64,000 nucleotides of DNA from Paenibacillus castaneae (GCF_002884445.1 NZ_KZ614144.1:1158202-1222201); one strand, 5' to 3'; counted from the stretch's first letter, positions 8,263 to 17,379 are shown. Translations and numbers: made by a program. The notes: generated by a model not told the origin, from the sequence alone.

Positions 8263-9787
8263 CTGGGTTCGATTACATGAGGATGATCACGTCATCATTG
8301 CGCTGCAGCCTTTCGCCAAAGGAGATAAGCTGCTGCTGCAAGGTACAGGCCACGAGGCTGGCTTGAATGCGGAGGGTGTCTATTCACTGGAGCTGCTGGA
8401 TGATGTACCGAAGGGCCATAAGATACTGACGCATGCCGTTCGTGAGGGCGAGCATGTGATGAAGTTTGGCTACTCGATTGGCGTGGCGAAAGAGGATTTG
8501 AAGCCGGGCACATGGGTGCATACGCATAATATGGGCACGGGCCTCAAGGGTTTCCTTGAATATGCCTATGAGCCGTCAGCAGTTGAGCCAGCTGAAGAAG
8601 TATCGTCTGCTGCGGAGCGCATGTTCCAAGGCTATATTCGGGACAATGGCGAGGTAGGCATACGCAATGAAATATGGATTATTAATACGGTTGGCTGCAT
8701 TAACAAAACTTGCGAGATCGTAGCTAGAAAAGCATATGCGAGGTATGAGGGGCGAGTGGATGGCGTTTATCATTTCGCACATCCCTTCGGCTGCTCACAG
8801 CTTGGTGATGATCTCGTCCATACCCAGAAGCTGCTTGCCTCGCTCGTGAATCATCCGAATGCAGCAGGCGTGCTTGTTATCGGTCTAGGCTGTGAGAATA
8901 ACCAAATCGACGCTTTCAAACGGGCGATTGGCGAGCACAGCCCAGAGCGAGTCAAGTTTCTGAAATCACAGGAGGCAGAGGATGAAATTGAGGAAGCGCT
9001 GGAGCTTGTAGATGAGCTTGTCCAATACGCAGAGCGATTCAAGCGTCAGCCAGTACCGGTATCCAAGCTGAAGCTTGGACTGAAATGCGGCGGCTCGGAT
9101 GGTTTATCCGGCATCACAGCGAATCCGCTTGTAGGCGCAGTCTCCGACCGTCTAATTGAAGCAGGCGGGACGGCAATACTGACTGAGGTACCGGAAATGT
9201 TCGGTGCTGAGACTATACTGATGAATCGTGCGGCAAATGAACAAGTATTCGGGAAAATTGTTCATTTGATCAATGATTTCAAACAATATTTCATTAAGCA
9301 TGATCAAGAAATTTACGAGAACCCATCGCCGGGCAATAAGGCAGGCGGCATTAGTACACTGGAAGAGAAATCACTTGGCTGCACTCAGAAAGGCGGCCAT
9401 GCTATTGTGCAGGATGTCGTACCCTATGGTGAGCGCATTACGAGCAGAGGGCTAAATTTGCTTGAAGCGCCGGGCAATGACCTCGTTTCTGTAACGGCAT
9501 TGTCAGCAGGCGGTGCCCATATTGTACTGTTTACGACTGGAAGAGGCACGCCGTTTGGCGGCCCTGTGCCGACGGTCAAAATTGCGACCAACAGCGAGCT
9601 GGCTGGCCGCAAGAAGAACTGGATCGATTTTAATGCGGGGCAGCTGCTGGAAGGCAAAAGCATGGATACATTGACGGATGAACTGTGGGAACAGCTCATC
9701 AGCCTTGCTTCAGGCGAGCTGCAAACGAATAATGAGCGGAATGGCTTTAAGGAAATTGCTATTTTTAAAGACGGCGTTATTTTATAG
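8255..9787 (+). CDS. uxaA: Altronate dehydratase
   Basis: A 510-residue enzyme that dehydrates D-altronate to 2-keto-3-deoxy-D-gluconate. The first 95 residues form the SAF-type domain (DHVIIALQPFAKGD, ending near THNMGTGL). The larger C-terminal domain carries GLKCGGSDGLSGITANPLVG and the conserved LTEVPEMFGAE. Both domains are in one chain, as in the full-length family. ATG 8255 is preferred because GGAGCGGGAA precedes it and the protein then begins directly with the SAF domain. The 2-keto-3-deoxygluconate kinase and aldolase needed next are not in this window. Confidence 0.93.
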   Translation: MNSWVRLHEDDHVIIALQPFAKGDKLLLQGTGHEAGLNAEGVYSLELLDDVPKGHKILTHAVREGEHVMKFGYSIGVAKEDLKPGTWVHTHNMGTGLKGFLEYAYEPSAVEPAEEVSSAAERMFQGYIRDNGEVGIRNEIWIINTVGCINKTCEIVARKAYARYEGRVDGVYHFAHPFGCSQLGDDLVHTQKLLASLVNHPNAAGVLVIGLGCENNQIDAFKRAIGEHSPERVKFLKSQEAEDEIEEALELVDELVQYAERFKRQPVPVSKLKLGLKCGGSDGLSGITANPLVGAVSDRLIEAGGTAILTEVPEMFGAETILMNRAANEQVFGKIVHLINDFKQYFIKHDQEIYENPSPGNKAGGISTLEEKSLGCTQKGGHAIVQDVVPYGERITSRGLNLLEAPGNDLVSVTALSAGGAHIVLFTTGRGTPFGGPVPTVKIATNSELAGRKKNWIDFNAGQLLEGKSMDTLTDELWEQLISLASGELQTNNERNGFKEIAIFKDGVIL

Positions 9788-9858
9788 AAGCAGTTGAAGG
9801 CGGCAGCTCGTTTCCGACAATGGCTTGTACACAAGCGAAAAGGGTAGGGTGAGATGGA

Positions 9859-10803
9859 ATGAAATACCGCAAGCTTGGAAAAACCGGATTGGATGTGTCC
9901 GTGCTCAGCTTTGGCGCATCATCGCTGGGATCGGTCTTCAGAGAGACCGATGATGCGGAAAGTGTGCACACCGTTCATACAGCGGTCGATTTAGGCATTA
10001 ATTTAATTGATGTCTCACCTTATTACGGCTTAACGAAGGCAGAGACAGTGCTGGGCAAAGCGATTGCCGAGCTTCCACGCGATCGCTTCCTATTAAGTAC
10101 GAAGGCTGGCCGCTATGGAGCGGAGCAATTCGATTTCTCCGAGCAGCGCATAATTAGCAGCGTGGATGAAAGCTTGAAGCGTCTGAAAACGGACTATATT
10201 GATATTTTATTTTTGCATGATATTGAGTTTGCACCATTTGCTGAGGTTGCAGAAGGAGCCTTCTTGGCGCTGGATAAGCTGAAGCAGCAGGGGAAAATCA
10301 GGTTTTCCGGCGTTTCGGGACTTCCTCTGGCAGTATTTGAACAGTCGCTCGCCCATAAAGAGCTGGATGCGGTGCTCTCTTATTGCCACTACTCGCTAAA
10401 TGATTCGTCCTTGCTTGGAACCGTTCCGCTTATAGAGGAGAAGGGAGTTGGGCTCGTGAATGCTTCGCCGCTGTCAATGGGATTGCTTAGTACACGACCA
10501 GCGGCCGATTGGCATCCCGCTAGTGCGGAAATTCGTGAGGTTTGCAAGCAGGCAGCCGACTACTGCGCAGCTCAAGGAGCAGATATTACAAAGCTGGCAG
10601 TACAATATTCAACCGCGAATGAACGGATTCCAACTACACTTGTCAGCACCGCTAACCCGGTCAATATTCGTAAGAATATTGAGTGGACCGATGAGGCGCT
10701 TGATCAAGAGCTGCTAAATGAGGTGCTGGCTATACTGGAGCCCATTCATAATAAAAGCTGGAAAAGCGGAAGACCAGAATATAATGCAGACATTATCTTA
10801 TAA
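9859..10803 (+). CDS. Aldo/keto reductase, probable L-galactose dehydrogenase
   Basis: A 314-residue NAD(P)-dependent (alpha/beta)8 enzyme. Expected catalytic residues are visible: Asp and Tyr in NLIDVSPYYG, Lys in LSTKAGRY and His in LFLHDIEF. The sequence type matches aldose 1-dehydrogenases, which oxidise a sugar at C1 to a lactone. With a COG3618 lactonase and an L-galactonate-type dehydrogenase in the same operon, L-galactose to L-galactonolactone is the likely reaction; L-fucose as alternative substrate is possible since it has the same configuration. A 71-base gap with its own AGGGTGAG ribosome site separates it from uxaA. Confidence 0.8.
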   Translation: MKYRKLGKTGLDVSVLSFGASSLGSVFRETDDAESVHTVHTAVDLGINLIDVSPYYGLTKAETVLGKAIAELPRDRFLLSTKAGRYGAEQFDFSEQRIISSVDESLKRLKTDYIDILFLHDIEFAPFAEVAEGAFLALDKLKQQGKIRFSGVSGLPLAVFEQSLAHKELDAVLSYCHYSLNDSSLLGTVPLIEEKGVGLVNASPLSMGLLSTRPAADWHPASAEIREVCKQAADYCAAQGADITKLAVQYSTANERIPTTLVSTANPVNIRKNIEWTDEALDQELLNEVLAILEPIHNKSWKSGRPEYNADIIL

Positions 10804-10820
10804 AGGAGGTGCTACGCAAG

Positions 10821-11834
10821 GTGAAAGCGATTGTATGTGAACAAGTGGATCAGTTGATGTATGTCGAACAGGAGGAGCCGGCTTTGCAGCCTGAGACAGC
10901 GGTTGTCCGTATTCACAGAATTGGTATTTGCGGTACTGATATGCATGCGTTCAAAGGAAACCAGCCCTTCTTCTCCTATCCGCGAGTGCTGGGCCATGAG
11001 CTTGCAGGTATCGTAGAGCAGGCGGATGATCCGAGTGGAAGCGTCAAGATCGGTGATCAGGTGAGCATTATTCCTTATATGCACTGCGGCGTATGTATTG
11101 CTTGCCGTAATGGCAAAACCAATTGCTGCACCGATATGCGGGTGCTCGGCGTCCATATTGACGGCGGCATGCGGGAGAAGCTTGTCGTTCCGGTATCGCA
11201 TTTGCTTGTAACGAATGGATTGACGCTTGACCAAGCGGCGGTGCTGGAACCGCTGAGCATCGGCGCGCATGCGGTTCGCCGCGCTGAGCTTCGGGCAGGA
11301 GAAACCGTGCTCGTCATTGGTTCTGGGCCGATCGGGCTGGGCGTTATGGCCTTTGCGAAGCATTGCGGAGCACGTGTTATTGCTATGGACATTCAAGAGG
11401 AGCGATTGGCATTTTGCCGTCAGTGGGCGAAGGTAGATGAGACCGTGAATGCGCTGCAAGGCGCTAAGGAGCGTCTTGCAGCATTGACGAATAACGAATT
11501 TCCGACCGTTGTCGTCGATGCCACAGGAAGTGCGAGATCCATGACCGATGCATTCGGTTTGGTAGCGCATGGAGGCAAGCTTGTCTATGTTGGTCTTGTC
11601 AAAGCGGATCTGACCTTTAATGATCCTGAGTTTCATAAGCGGGAATTGACGCTTATGGGCAGCCGCAATGCGACGATTGAGGATTTTGCTGCAGTGATGG
11701 CGGCGGTTAAGAGCGGCAGTGTGGAAGTGGACAGCTTCATTACGCACCGCGTGCCTTTCGCGGAAATGATCCATCATTTCGAGAGCTGGCTGAAGCCGGG
11801 ATCGAAGGTTATTAAAGCGATGGTAGAGTTGTAA
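10821..11834 (+). CDS. Zinc-dependent L-galactonate 5-dehydrogenase-like (LgoD/YjjN type)
   Basis: A medium-chain alcohol dehydrogenase of about 337 residues. Catalytic zinc ligands lie in GICGTDMHAF and GHE; the structural zinc site is CGVCIACRNGKTNCC; the NAD site is VIGSGPIGLGV with a following acidic MDIQEE that suggests NAD. The stretch RVLGVHIDGGM resembles the E. coli L-galactonate oxidoreductase LgoD, which makes D-tagaturonate, the substrate of the linked UxaB. GTG 10821 is chosen because the upstream AAGGAGG overlaps the earlier GTG at 10809. It is the last gene of the operon and is followed by a perfect terminator. Confidence 0.85.
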   Translation: MKAIVCEQVDQLMYVEQEEPALQPETAVVRIHRIGICGTDMHAFKGNQPFFSYPRVLGHELAGIVEQADDPSGSVKIGDQVSIIPYMHCGVCIACRNGKTNCCTDMRVLGVHIDGGMREKLVVPVSHLLVTNGLTLDQAAVLEPLSIGAHAVRRAELRAGETVLVIGSGPIGLGVMAFAKHCGARVIAMDIQEERLAFCRQWAKVDETVNALQGAKERLAALTNNEFPTVVVDATGSARSMTDAFGLVAHGGKLVYVGLVKADLTFNDPEFHKRELTLMGSRNATIEDFAAVMAAVKSGSVEVDSFITHRVPFAEMIHHFESWLKPGSKVIKAMVEL

Positions 11835-11856
11835 ACGGGGACGATTTCAATAGAAG

Positions 11857-11894
11857 TCCGGTTCAGGTCGCGAGACCGTAACCGGGCTTTTTTG
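11857..11894 (+). terminator. Rho-independent terminator of the L-galactose operon
   Basis: CCGGTT and GGTC pair with GACC and AACCGG around a GCGA loop, followed by GCTTTTTT. It lies 23 bases after the last stop. Confidence 0.93.
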
Positions 11895-12024
11895 TGTTTG
11901 AATATAAAATACAAAAAAAGTATTTTTAATATCAAATATGAATTGATAATCATAGTTAAAAAGGATTATATTTAACTCACTCCACTAACAATTAATGATA
12001 AACCGAATGAGAGAGGATATGAGC

Positions 12025-13275
12025 ATGAGTCTGATCAAAGATTATTTGCTGCAGCTATCATTAATTGCGATCCCATTATTTATATATCAGGTGTTTTTTG
12101 CTGAGCGTCTTCTTCAGAAACGATACGCTGATTTCATGTTGTCCTTGCTGTGGGGAGTATCTGTATTTCTCTGCATGTCTATGCCTGTTAGATTCGGTGA
12201 CGGCAGCCATTTGGATATCCGAATCATCCCATTGCTGCTGGGTACATTATACAGCGGCTATAGAATGGGTTTATTTCTCACGGTGTTAATTATAGTCTAT
12301 CGTTTCAGCATCGGCTTCGATCTCGGGTTTTACAATACACTATTTTCATTGGCTTGCTGCGTTCCTCTGTTCTTATATATTTCGAAATCGTTCACGAAAC
12401 AAAAGCCTGAGAACAGAATTAAAATAACGGTTTTCCTGTCTGTGTATTATACGCTTGTCGGAATTACTTCATTTTATCTTCTTGGGGGCATTACTTCTAA
12501 AACCCTTTCTCTCTATATTATACATTTCTCTTTTGTAGTCGGACTTACGTGGCTGTTCGCTGCTTTAAACGAAAAATTAACGGAAGTGCATCAATTGCGC
12601 ACTGATTTCCAAAATTCGGAGAGACTGCGTGTGATTGGTGATTTAACAGGAGTATTTGCGCATGAGATCAGGAACCCATTGCAGGTGACAAGAGGCTTCC
12701 TTCAACTGCTTGCTGCAAACGCTTTTTCCGATAAAAGGGATCAATATGTCCAAATTTCGATTGAGGAATTGGATCGGGCCAATGGCATTATTAATGATTT
12801 CTTATCCTTCGGAAAGCCAAGCGAAAATATCGATGAACGAGTAAATGTCGGAAATGAAATGAGAAGGGTCGTTAATCTTCTTCAAGTATATGCTTCTTCT
12901 TGTGATGTTTTAATCGAATTAACCATTAGTGATGTTTGTTTCATTCAATCCAATCCCCAAAAATTAAATCAGGTACTCATCAATATTGTGAAAAATGCGA
13001 TAGAATCGATGCCGAATGGCGGTACGGTCGAAGTTAGCTGTACGCCTGATTCGACTAAATATATAGAGATCGTAGTGAAAGACTACGGAATAGGCATGAC
13101 GAAGGAACAACTGAATGGTCTAGGCTCGCCTTACTATTCTTTAAAAGAGAGTGGGACAGGCCTTGGCATGATGGTTAGCTACCAAATCATTCGATCCATG
13201 CAGGGGAAAATAAAGGTGACTAGCATAAAAAATGAAGGAACTATATTTTCAATACAAATTCCGAGAATAAGCTAG
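12025..13275 (+). CDS. Membrane sensor histidine kinase, KinB-like, without adjacent response regulator
   Basis: A protein of about 416 residues. The first 190 residues hold five to six hydrophobic segments with almost no extracellular domain, like the 5TM-LYT type sensors. The kinase core follows: H-box FAHEIRNPLQVTRGF (His about residue 213), N-box NQVLINIVKNAIESMPNGG, G1 DYGIGM and G2 GTGLGMM. No response regulator gene is adjacent. Such orphan kinases in Bacillales often feed the sporulation phosphorelay (KinB), but this target is inferred. ATG 12025 is preferred because GAGAGG lies eight bases upstream. The stop codon lies inside a 14-bp inverted repeat. Confidence 0.85.
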   Translation: MSLIKDYLLQLSLIAIPLFIYQVFFAERLLQKRYADFMLSLLWGVSVFLCMSMPVRFGDGSHLDIRIIPLLLGTLYSGYRMGLFLTVLIIVYRFSIGFDLGFYNTLFSLACCVPLFLYISKSFTKQKPENRIKITVFLSVYYTLVGITSFYLLGGITSKTLSLYIIHFSFVVGLTWLFAALNEKLTEVHQLRTDFQNSERLRVIGDLTGVFAHEIRNPLQVTRGFLQLLAANAFSDKRDQYVQISIEELDRANGIINDFLSFGKPSENIDERVNVGNEMRRVVNLLQVYASSCDVLIELTISDVCFIQSNPQKLNQVLINIVKNAIESMPNGGTVEVSCTPDSTKYIEIVVKDYGIGMTKEQLNGLGSPYYSLKESGTGLGMMVSYQIIRSMQGKIKVTSIKNEGTIFSIQIPRIS

Positions 13276-13307
13276 GTGGATAGGCAACTTCATCTAGCTT
13301 ATTCTCG
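13262..13307. repeat. Perfect 14-bp inverted repeat spanning the kinase stop codon
   Basis: CGAGAATAAGCTAG at 13262-13275 is exactly complementary to 13294-13307, with an 18-base loop. No T-run follows, only TTCACTTTCTCG. It could be a weak terminator or an mRNA-stabilising hairpin at the gene end. Confidence 0.8.
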
Positions 13308-13410
13308 TTCACTTTCTCGTCACATCTATTAGACGTATAGAAAAATCCATCCCGTAAATAGAAAAGTCCATTCCGATCATTTTTATTTAGTGTAACATAA
13401 TAAATGTTGC

Positions 13411-13425
13411 TGATAATGGTTATCA
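13411..13425. promoter_or_regulatory. Fur box 1 upstream of yclN
   Basis: TGATAATGGTTATCA is a 7-1-7 inverted repeat with one mismatch to the Bacillus Fur consensus TGATAATnATTATCA. It lies about 108 bases before the yclN start. Confidence 0.85.
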
Positions 13426-13470
13426 ATCGCAAGCGAATAACCATGAACAGCGTATTTTTTTAACTATTAT

Positions 13471-13485
13471 TGAGAATGATTATCT
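13471..13485. promoter_or_regulatory. Fur box 2 upstream of yclN
   Basis: TGAGAATGATTATCT matches the 7-1-7 Fur consensus with two differences. It lies 34 bases before the yclN start and 60 bases after box 1. Confidence 0.75.
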
Positions 13486-13518
13486 CTGATAATATTTATG
13501 ACGATTCGAGGAATTAGG

Positions 13519-14472
13519 ATGAAGCTATGGTATCTCTTGGTTGTGCTTATTGTACTATCTATTACCTCCCTATTTATCGGAGTAAAGGACATATCGCCGC
13601 TTGACCTGTTTAGTCTGACCGAAGCGCAGCAGCAGGTGCTTATGATTAGCCGTTTTCCGAGGCTGATCAGCATTATTTTGGCAGGCTTCGGCATGAGTAT
13701 AACAGGGCTCATTATGCAGCAGCTCAGCCGCAACAAGTTCGTATCGCCTACGACTGGCGGAACGGATGACTCAGCTAGACTCGGCATACTTGTCGCTTTA
13801 ATGGTATTCCCATCTGCAAGCACGATTGAGAAGATGCTGCTCGCTTTCGCTTTTGCGCTAGCTGGCACATTCCTATTTATGAAGATCCTTGATCGAATCA
13901 AGTTCAAGGACACGATTTTTATTCCGCTAGTAGGGCTGATGTTTGGTAATGTAATCAGCTCTGTAACTACCTTTTTTGCTTATAAGAATGATCTCATTCA
14001 GAATATCTCTTCTTGGCTGCAGGGCAGCTTCTCGCTCGTCATGAGCGGTCGTTATGAGCTTCTTTATGTCAGCATACCGCTTCTCGTCCTTGCGTACCTT
14101 TATGCGAATAAATTTACGATTGCTGGGCTAGGTCAAGAATTTTCTGCGAATTTAGGAATGAATCATAAGCTTGTCGTAAATATTGGCCTTGTTATCGTTG
14201 CGCTCGTATCTGTTGTTGTTATTTTGACCGTAGGAACGCTGCCTTTCCTCGGCCTTATTATTCCGAATATAGTGACGCTTTATATGGGCGATAATTTGAA
14301 GAAAAACTTAGCCCATACGGCAGTGGTTGGAGCGATATTCGTGCTGGTGTGCGATATTATCGGCCGTCTCATTATATTCCCATATGAAATACCGATCGGT
14401 CTTACAATCGGTGTCATTGGCAGTGTTATTTTTCTTTACTTGTTGATGAGGAGAAAGGCTTATGAAGGTTAA
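13519..14472 (+). CDS. yclN: Siderophore ABC importer permease, YclN-like
   Basis: A FecCD-family permease of about 317 residues with eight or more hydrophobic segments; the family marks GLIMQQLSRNKFVSPTTGG and FLGLIIPNIV are present. It forms the membrane channel for ferri-siderophore import with the next gene product. ATG 13519 has GAGGA six bases upstream, whereas ATG 13498 sits just behind the Fur box and has no ribosome site. Four genes (permease, permease, ATPase, binding protein) match Bacillus YclNOPQ, which takes up petrobactin and related catecholates; the true ligand here is unknown. Two Fur boxes indicate induction under iron limitation. Confidence 0.9.
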   Translation: MKLWYLLVVLIVLSITSLFIGVKDISPLDLFSLTEAQQQVLMISRFPRLISIILAGFGMSITGLIMQQLSRNKFVSPTTGGTDDSARLGILVALMVFPSASTIEKMLLAFAFALAGTFLFMKILDRIKFKDTIFIPLVGLMFGNVISSVTTFFAYKNDLIQNISSWLQGSFSLVMSGRYELLYVSIPLLVLAYLYANKFTIAGLGQEFSANLGMNHKLVVNIGLVIVALVSVVVILTVGTLPFLGLIIPNIVTLYMGDNLKKNLAHTAVVGAIFVLVCDIIGRLIIFPYEIPIGLTIGVIGSVIFLYLLMRRKAYEG

Positions 14473-15403
14473 ACTGAGTTTTCTTGCGCTGCTGGCCGTC
14501 GCACTGATCGTACTGTTTCTGTTCATCCATCTCGGGCCTAACTGGGACTATGCGCTGCCAAGAAGATTGAAGAAGGTGCTGGCGATCGCCATTACCGGAG
14601 GCGCAATAGCGTACGCTACGCTGATCTTTCAAACCATCACGAACAATCGGATTTTGACCCCAAGCGTTATCGGGCTTGATTCGTTGTATATGCTCATTCA
14701 GACATTTGTTATTTACGTTTTCGGCTCTATGAGTCTGCCGAGCACAAATAAACAGTTGAACTTTTTTATTACCGTTGGCCTGATGATTGCATTCGTCGGG
14801 GTACTGTATAAGCTGCTGTTCAAAAGGGAAGGCAGAAATTTATATTTCCTGCTGTTGATTGGACTCGTGCTTGGAACGCTGTTCGGAAGCATGTCTACAT
14901 TCATGCAGGTTTTAATAGACCCGAATGAGTTTCTTATCGTACAGGGAAGAATGTTCGCCAGCTTCAATAATGTCAACACGGACTTGCTGGTTATCTCCAT
15001 TATTATCATCGCGCTGGTAGCTGCTTATAGCACGAGATTAGGCAAATATTTGGATGTAATGTCGCTCGGCAAGGAGCATGCGGTCAATCTGGGCATTCCT
15101 TACGATTACATAGTCAAAAGAATGCTGGTGATCGTCGCGATCCTAATCGCTGTATCGACCGCATTAGTAGGGCCAATTACGTTCCTCGGACTGCTCGTCG
15201 TGAATGTTGCTTATCAATTCATGCGCACCTATCGCCATAGCATCCTTATTCCGGGAGCCATATTGATCAGTATTATTGCTTTAGTCGGCGGTCAGCTGAT
15301 CGTAGAGCGGGTATTCGCATTCGAGACAACGGTAAGCGTCATTATTAACTTCATCGGCGGAGCGTACTTCTTATATTTGCTGCTAAGGGAGAAGAAAGCA
15401 TGA
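14462..15403 (+). CDS. yclO: Siderophore ABC importer permease, YclO-like
   Basis: A second FecCD-type permease, 313 residues. It has the conserved QTITNNRILTPSVIGLDSLY near residue 60 and LVGPITFLGLLVVNVA near residue 240, the region that contacts the ATPase. It overlaps the first permease by 11 bases and the ATPase gene by four, so the three are translationally coupled. Heterodimeric permeases of this sort are the rule in the YclNO/FatDC group. Confidence 0.9.
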   Translation: MKVKLSFLALLAVALIVLFLFIHLGPNWDYALPRRLKKVLAIAITGGAIAYATLIFQTITNNRILTPSVIGLDSLYMLIQTFVIYVFGSMSLPSTNKQLNFFITVGLMIAFVGVLYKLLFKREGRNLYFLLLIGLVLGTLFGSMSTFMQVLIDPNEFLIVQGRMFASFNNVNTDLLVISIIIIALVAAYSTRLGKYLDVMSLGKEHAVNLGIPYDYIVKRMLVIVAILIAVSTALVGPITFLGLLVVNVAYQFMRTYRHSILIPGAILISIIALVGGQLIVERVFAFETTVSVIINFIGGAYFLYLLLREKKA

Positions 15404-16158
15404 TAGAGGTCAGAAATGTATCCAAAGCATACGGAGGCAAGCCTGTTATTGAAGAGGTATCCGTTGGAATCAAGAAAGGCAAGATCACCTCGTTTATCGG
15501 TCCTAACGGTGCGGGCAAGAGCACGCTCCTGTCGATGATTAGCCGATTGTTGACGAAGGATAGCGGTCAGGTGCTCATAGAAGGCAAAGAATTGAGTGAT
15601 TGGAAGAGCAAGGATCTTGCCAAAAAGATTTCTATTCTAAAACAGTCGAATCATATTAATCTTCGCTTAACGGTTAGAGAGCTTGTAAGCTTCGGTCGAT
15701 TCCCCTACTCACAAGGGAAGCTGACGAAGGAAGATTGGGAGCAGGTTGATGAAGCGATCGCTTATATGGATCTGGTAGATCTGCAGGGCAAGTATCTCGA
15801 TGAGCTGAGCGGAGGCCAGAACCAGCGTGCTTTCATCGCAATGGTTATCGCTCAGAATACGGAATATATTTTGCTCGATGAGCCGCTTAATAATCTCGAT
15901 ATGAAGCACTCCGTTCAAATTATGAAGGTGCTGCGCAGGCTAGTCGAAGAGCTGGGCAAGACGGTCATACTAGTTATTCACGATATTAATTTTGCTTCTT
16001 GTTACTCCGATTATATCGTGGCGCTGAAGAATGGAAAAATCGTCAAGGAAGGCTCTACGGAGACGATTATAGACAGCGCCATTCTTAAGGAAATATACGA
16101 TATGGACATTCCAATTGAAATCATTAACGGAAACCGTATCGGTATCTATTTCTCTTAA
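15400..16158 (+). CDS. yclP: Siderophore ABC importer ATPase, YclP-like
   Basis: A 252-residue ATPase with Walker A GPNGAGKST, signature LSGGQNQRA, Walker B YILLDEPLNNLD and the H-loop histidine in LVIHDINFA. It energises the two permeases encoded just upstream, with which it overlaps by an ATGA. Length and motif set match FepC/YclP-type importers. Confidence 0.92.
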   Translation: MIEVRNVSKAYGGKPVIEEVSVGIKKGKITSFIGPNGAGKSTLLSMISRLLTKDSGQVLIEGKELSDWKSKDLAKKISILKQSNHINLRLTVRELVSFGRFPYSQGKLTKEDWEQVDEAIAYMDLVDLQGKYLDELSGGQNQRAFIAMVIAQNTEYILLDEPLNNLDMKHSVQIMKVLRRLVEELGKTVILVIHDINFASCYSDYIVALKNGKIVKEGSTETIIDSAILKEIYDMDIPIEIINGNRIGIYFS

Positions 16159-16227
16159 TCAAGCAAGTCTACCTATAGTTGTTCAAACCTTTGAATTTAC
16201 AAAAAAAATGATCTAGGGGTGATTGGA

Positions 16228-17217
16228 ATGAAGAAGTCTTTACCTGTTGTAGCCATTCTAGTAATATTCGCTATGGTGATCGCAGCATGCGGCGCCAATA
16301 ACGGCGGGAATAAACCAGCAAGCGGCGCGACAAATGCGCCACAAACAGAAGCGCCTGCAGGATCAGAAACTCCGGCGCTGACTGAGGTAACTGTTAAGCA
16401 TCAGCTAGGTGAAACGGTTGTACCTGTTAATCCAAGCAAAGTTGTCGTATTCGACTATGGCGTATTGGACACACTTGATAAACTAGGTGTCGAAGTAGCT
16501 GCTGTATCACAAGCGAGCCTTCCAACATATCTTGAGAAATATAAAGATGCTAAATATGTAAATGCAGGAGCTCTAAAAGAGCCGGATTTCGAGAAAATTA
16601 ATGATATTGCACCAGACTTGATCATCATCTCTGGCCGCCAAGCAGATTCATACGATGAGCTTAGCAAAATTGCACCAACCATTCATATGGGCGTGGATAC
16701 GAAAAACTACATGGAGTCATTCACGAACAACGTGAAAACGCTTGGTCAAATTTTTGGCAAGGAAGCTGAAGTAGAAACAGAGCTTGCTTCAATCAATGAT
16801 TCCATCAAAACCTTGAATGATAAAGCAACGGCAAGCGGCAAAAACGGCCTTATTATTTTGGCTAACGAAGGCGCGATCAGTGCATATGGTGAAGCATCAC
16901 GCTTCGGCATCATTCATGACGTGTTTGGCGTACAGGCAGTAGATAAGGGCATTGAAGTATCGACGCACGGCCAACCGGTAACCTATGAATACGTTGCGGA
17001 GAAAGATGCGGATTATTTGTTCGTCGTTGATCGCAATGCAGTAGTAGCAGGCGAAGGGGATGCACATTCTTCTGTTGAGAATGCTCTCGTGAAGAATACA
17101 AAAGCATTCAAAGAAGGCAATATCGTTTATCTTGAGCCTGAATATTGGTACCTTTCCGGCGGCGGTCTTATGTCCGTTGCGGCTATGGTTAAAGAAATTG
17201 ACGCAGCTATAAAGTAA
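16228..17217 (+). CDS. yclQ: Siderophore-binding lipoprotein, YclQ-like
   Basis: A class III periplasmic-binding-protein-type lipoprotein of about 329 residues. The lipobox is VIAAC. A low-complexity Ala/Thr/Pro linker runs to about residue 50, then the fold with VVVFDYGVLDTLDKLG and the long connecting helix. ATG 16228 is seven bases behind AGGGGTG; the GTG at 16219 lies in that ribosome site. It is the last gene of the unit, separated by 70 bases from the ATPase and followed by a terminator. Confidence 0.92.
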   Translation: MKKSLPVVAILVIFAMVIAACGANNGGNKPASGATNAPQTEAPAGSETPALTEVTVKHQLGETVVPVNPSKVVVFDYGVLDTLDKLGVEVAAVSQASLPTYLEKYKDAKYVNAGALKEPDFEKINDIAPDLIIISGRQADSYDELSKIAPTIHMGVDTKNYMESFTNNVKTLGQIFGKEAEVETELASINDSIKTLNDKATASGKNGLIILANEGAISAYGEASRFGIIHDVFGVQAVDKGIEVSTHGQPVTYEYVAEKDADYLFVVDRNAVVAGEGDAHSSVENALVKNTKAFKEGNIVYLEPEYWYLSGGGLMSVAAMVKEIDAAIK

Positions 17218-17241
17218 TAGCTTAAGGCATATCAAGATTTG

Positions 17242-17296
17242 AAAAGGCTGACGGTTTGCTTCCGTATATTTTGCGGAGGCGGGCAGTCAGCCTTTT
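17242..17296 (+). terminator. Rho-independent terminator of the yclNOPQ operon
   Basis: AAAAGGCTGAC pairs with GTCAGCCTTTT around a GC-rich inner hairpin. It occupies the start of the frame that would otherwise extend the next gene upstream. Confidence 0.8.
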
Positions 17297-17379
17297 GCTT
17301 CGAATTTCGGCTGTATTTCAGAAGGAATAGCTCAATAATGCTATGCTATAATGTTAAAAAAGCGGAATGGAGGGAATCC

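Noticed and set aside
5939-9787. D-galacturonate catabolism because of uxaA and uxaB
   Set aside because: No uronate isomerase (uxaC) or hexuronate transporter is linked; tagaturonate is better explained by the zinc dehydrogenase.
10812-11777. Long antisense frame opposite the zinc dehydrogenase gene
   Set aside because: It mirrors the codon structure of a clearly real gene with zinc and NAD motifs and has no family resemblance or ribosome site.
5939-11834. Reading of the operon as L-fucose or L-rhamnose catabolism
   Set aside because: The lactonase and aldo/keto reductase alone would allow it, but L-fuconate or L-rhamnonate dehydratase is absent, and UxaA, UxaB and the LgoD-like gene only make sense via L-galactonate.
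17239-17379. Longer start of the FetA-like ATPase
   Set aside because: The extra 47 codons coincide with the hairpin that terminates yclNOPQ and encode a Phe/Arg/Cys-rich stretch not typical of ATPases.
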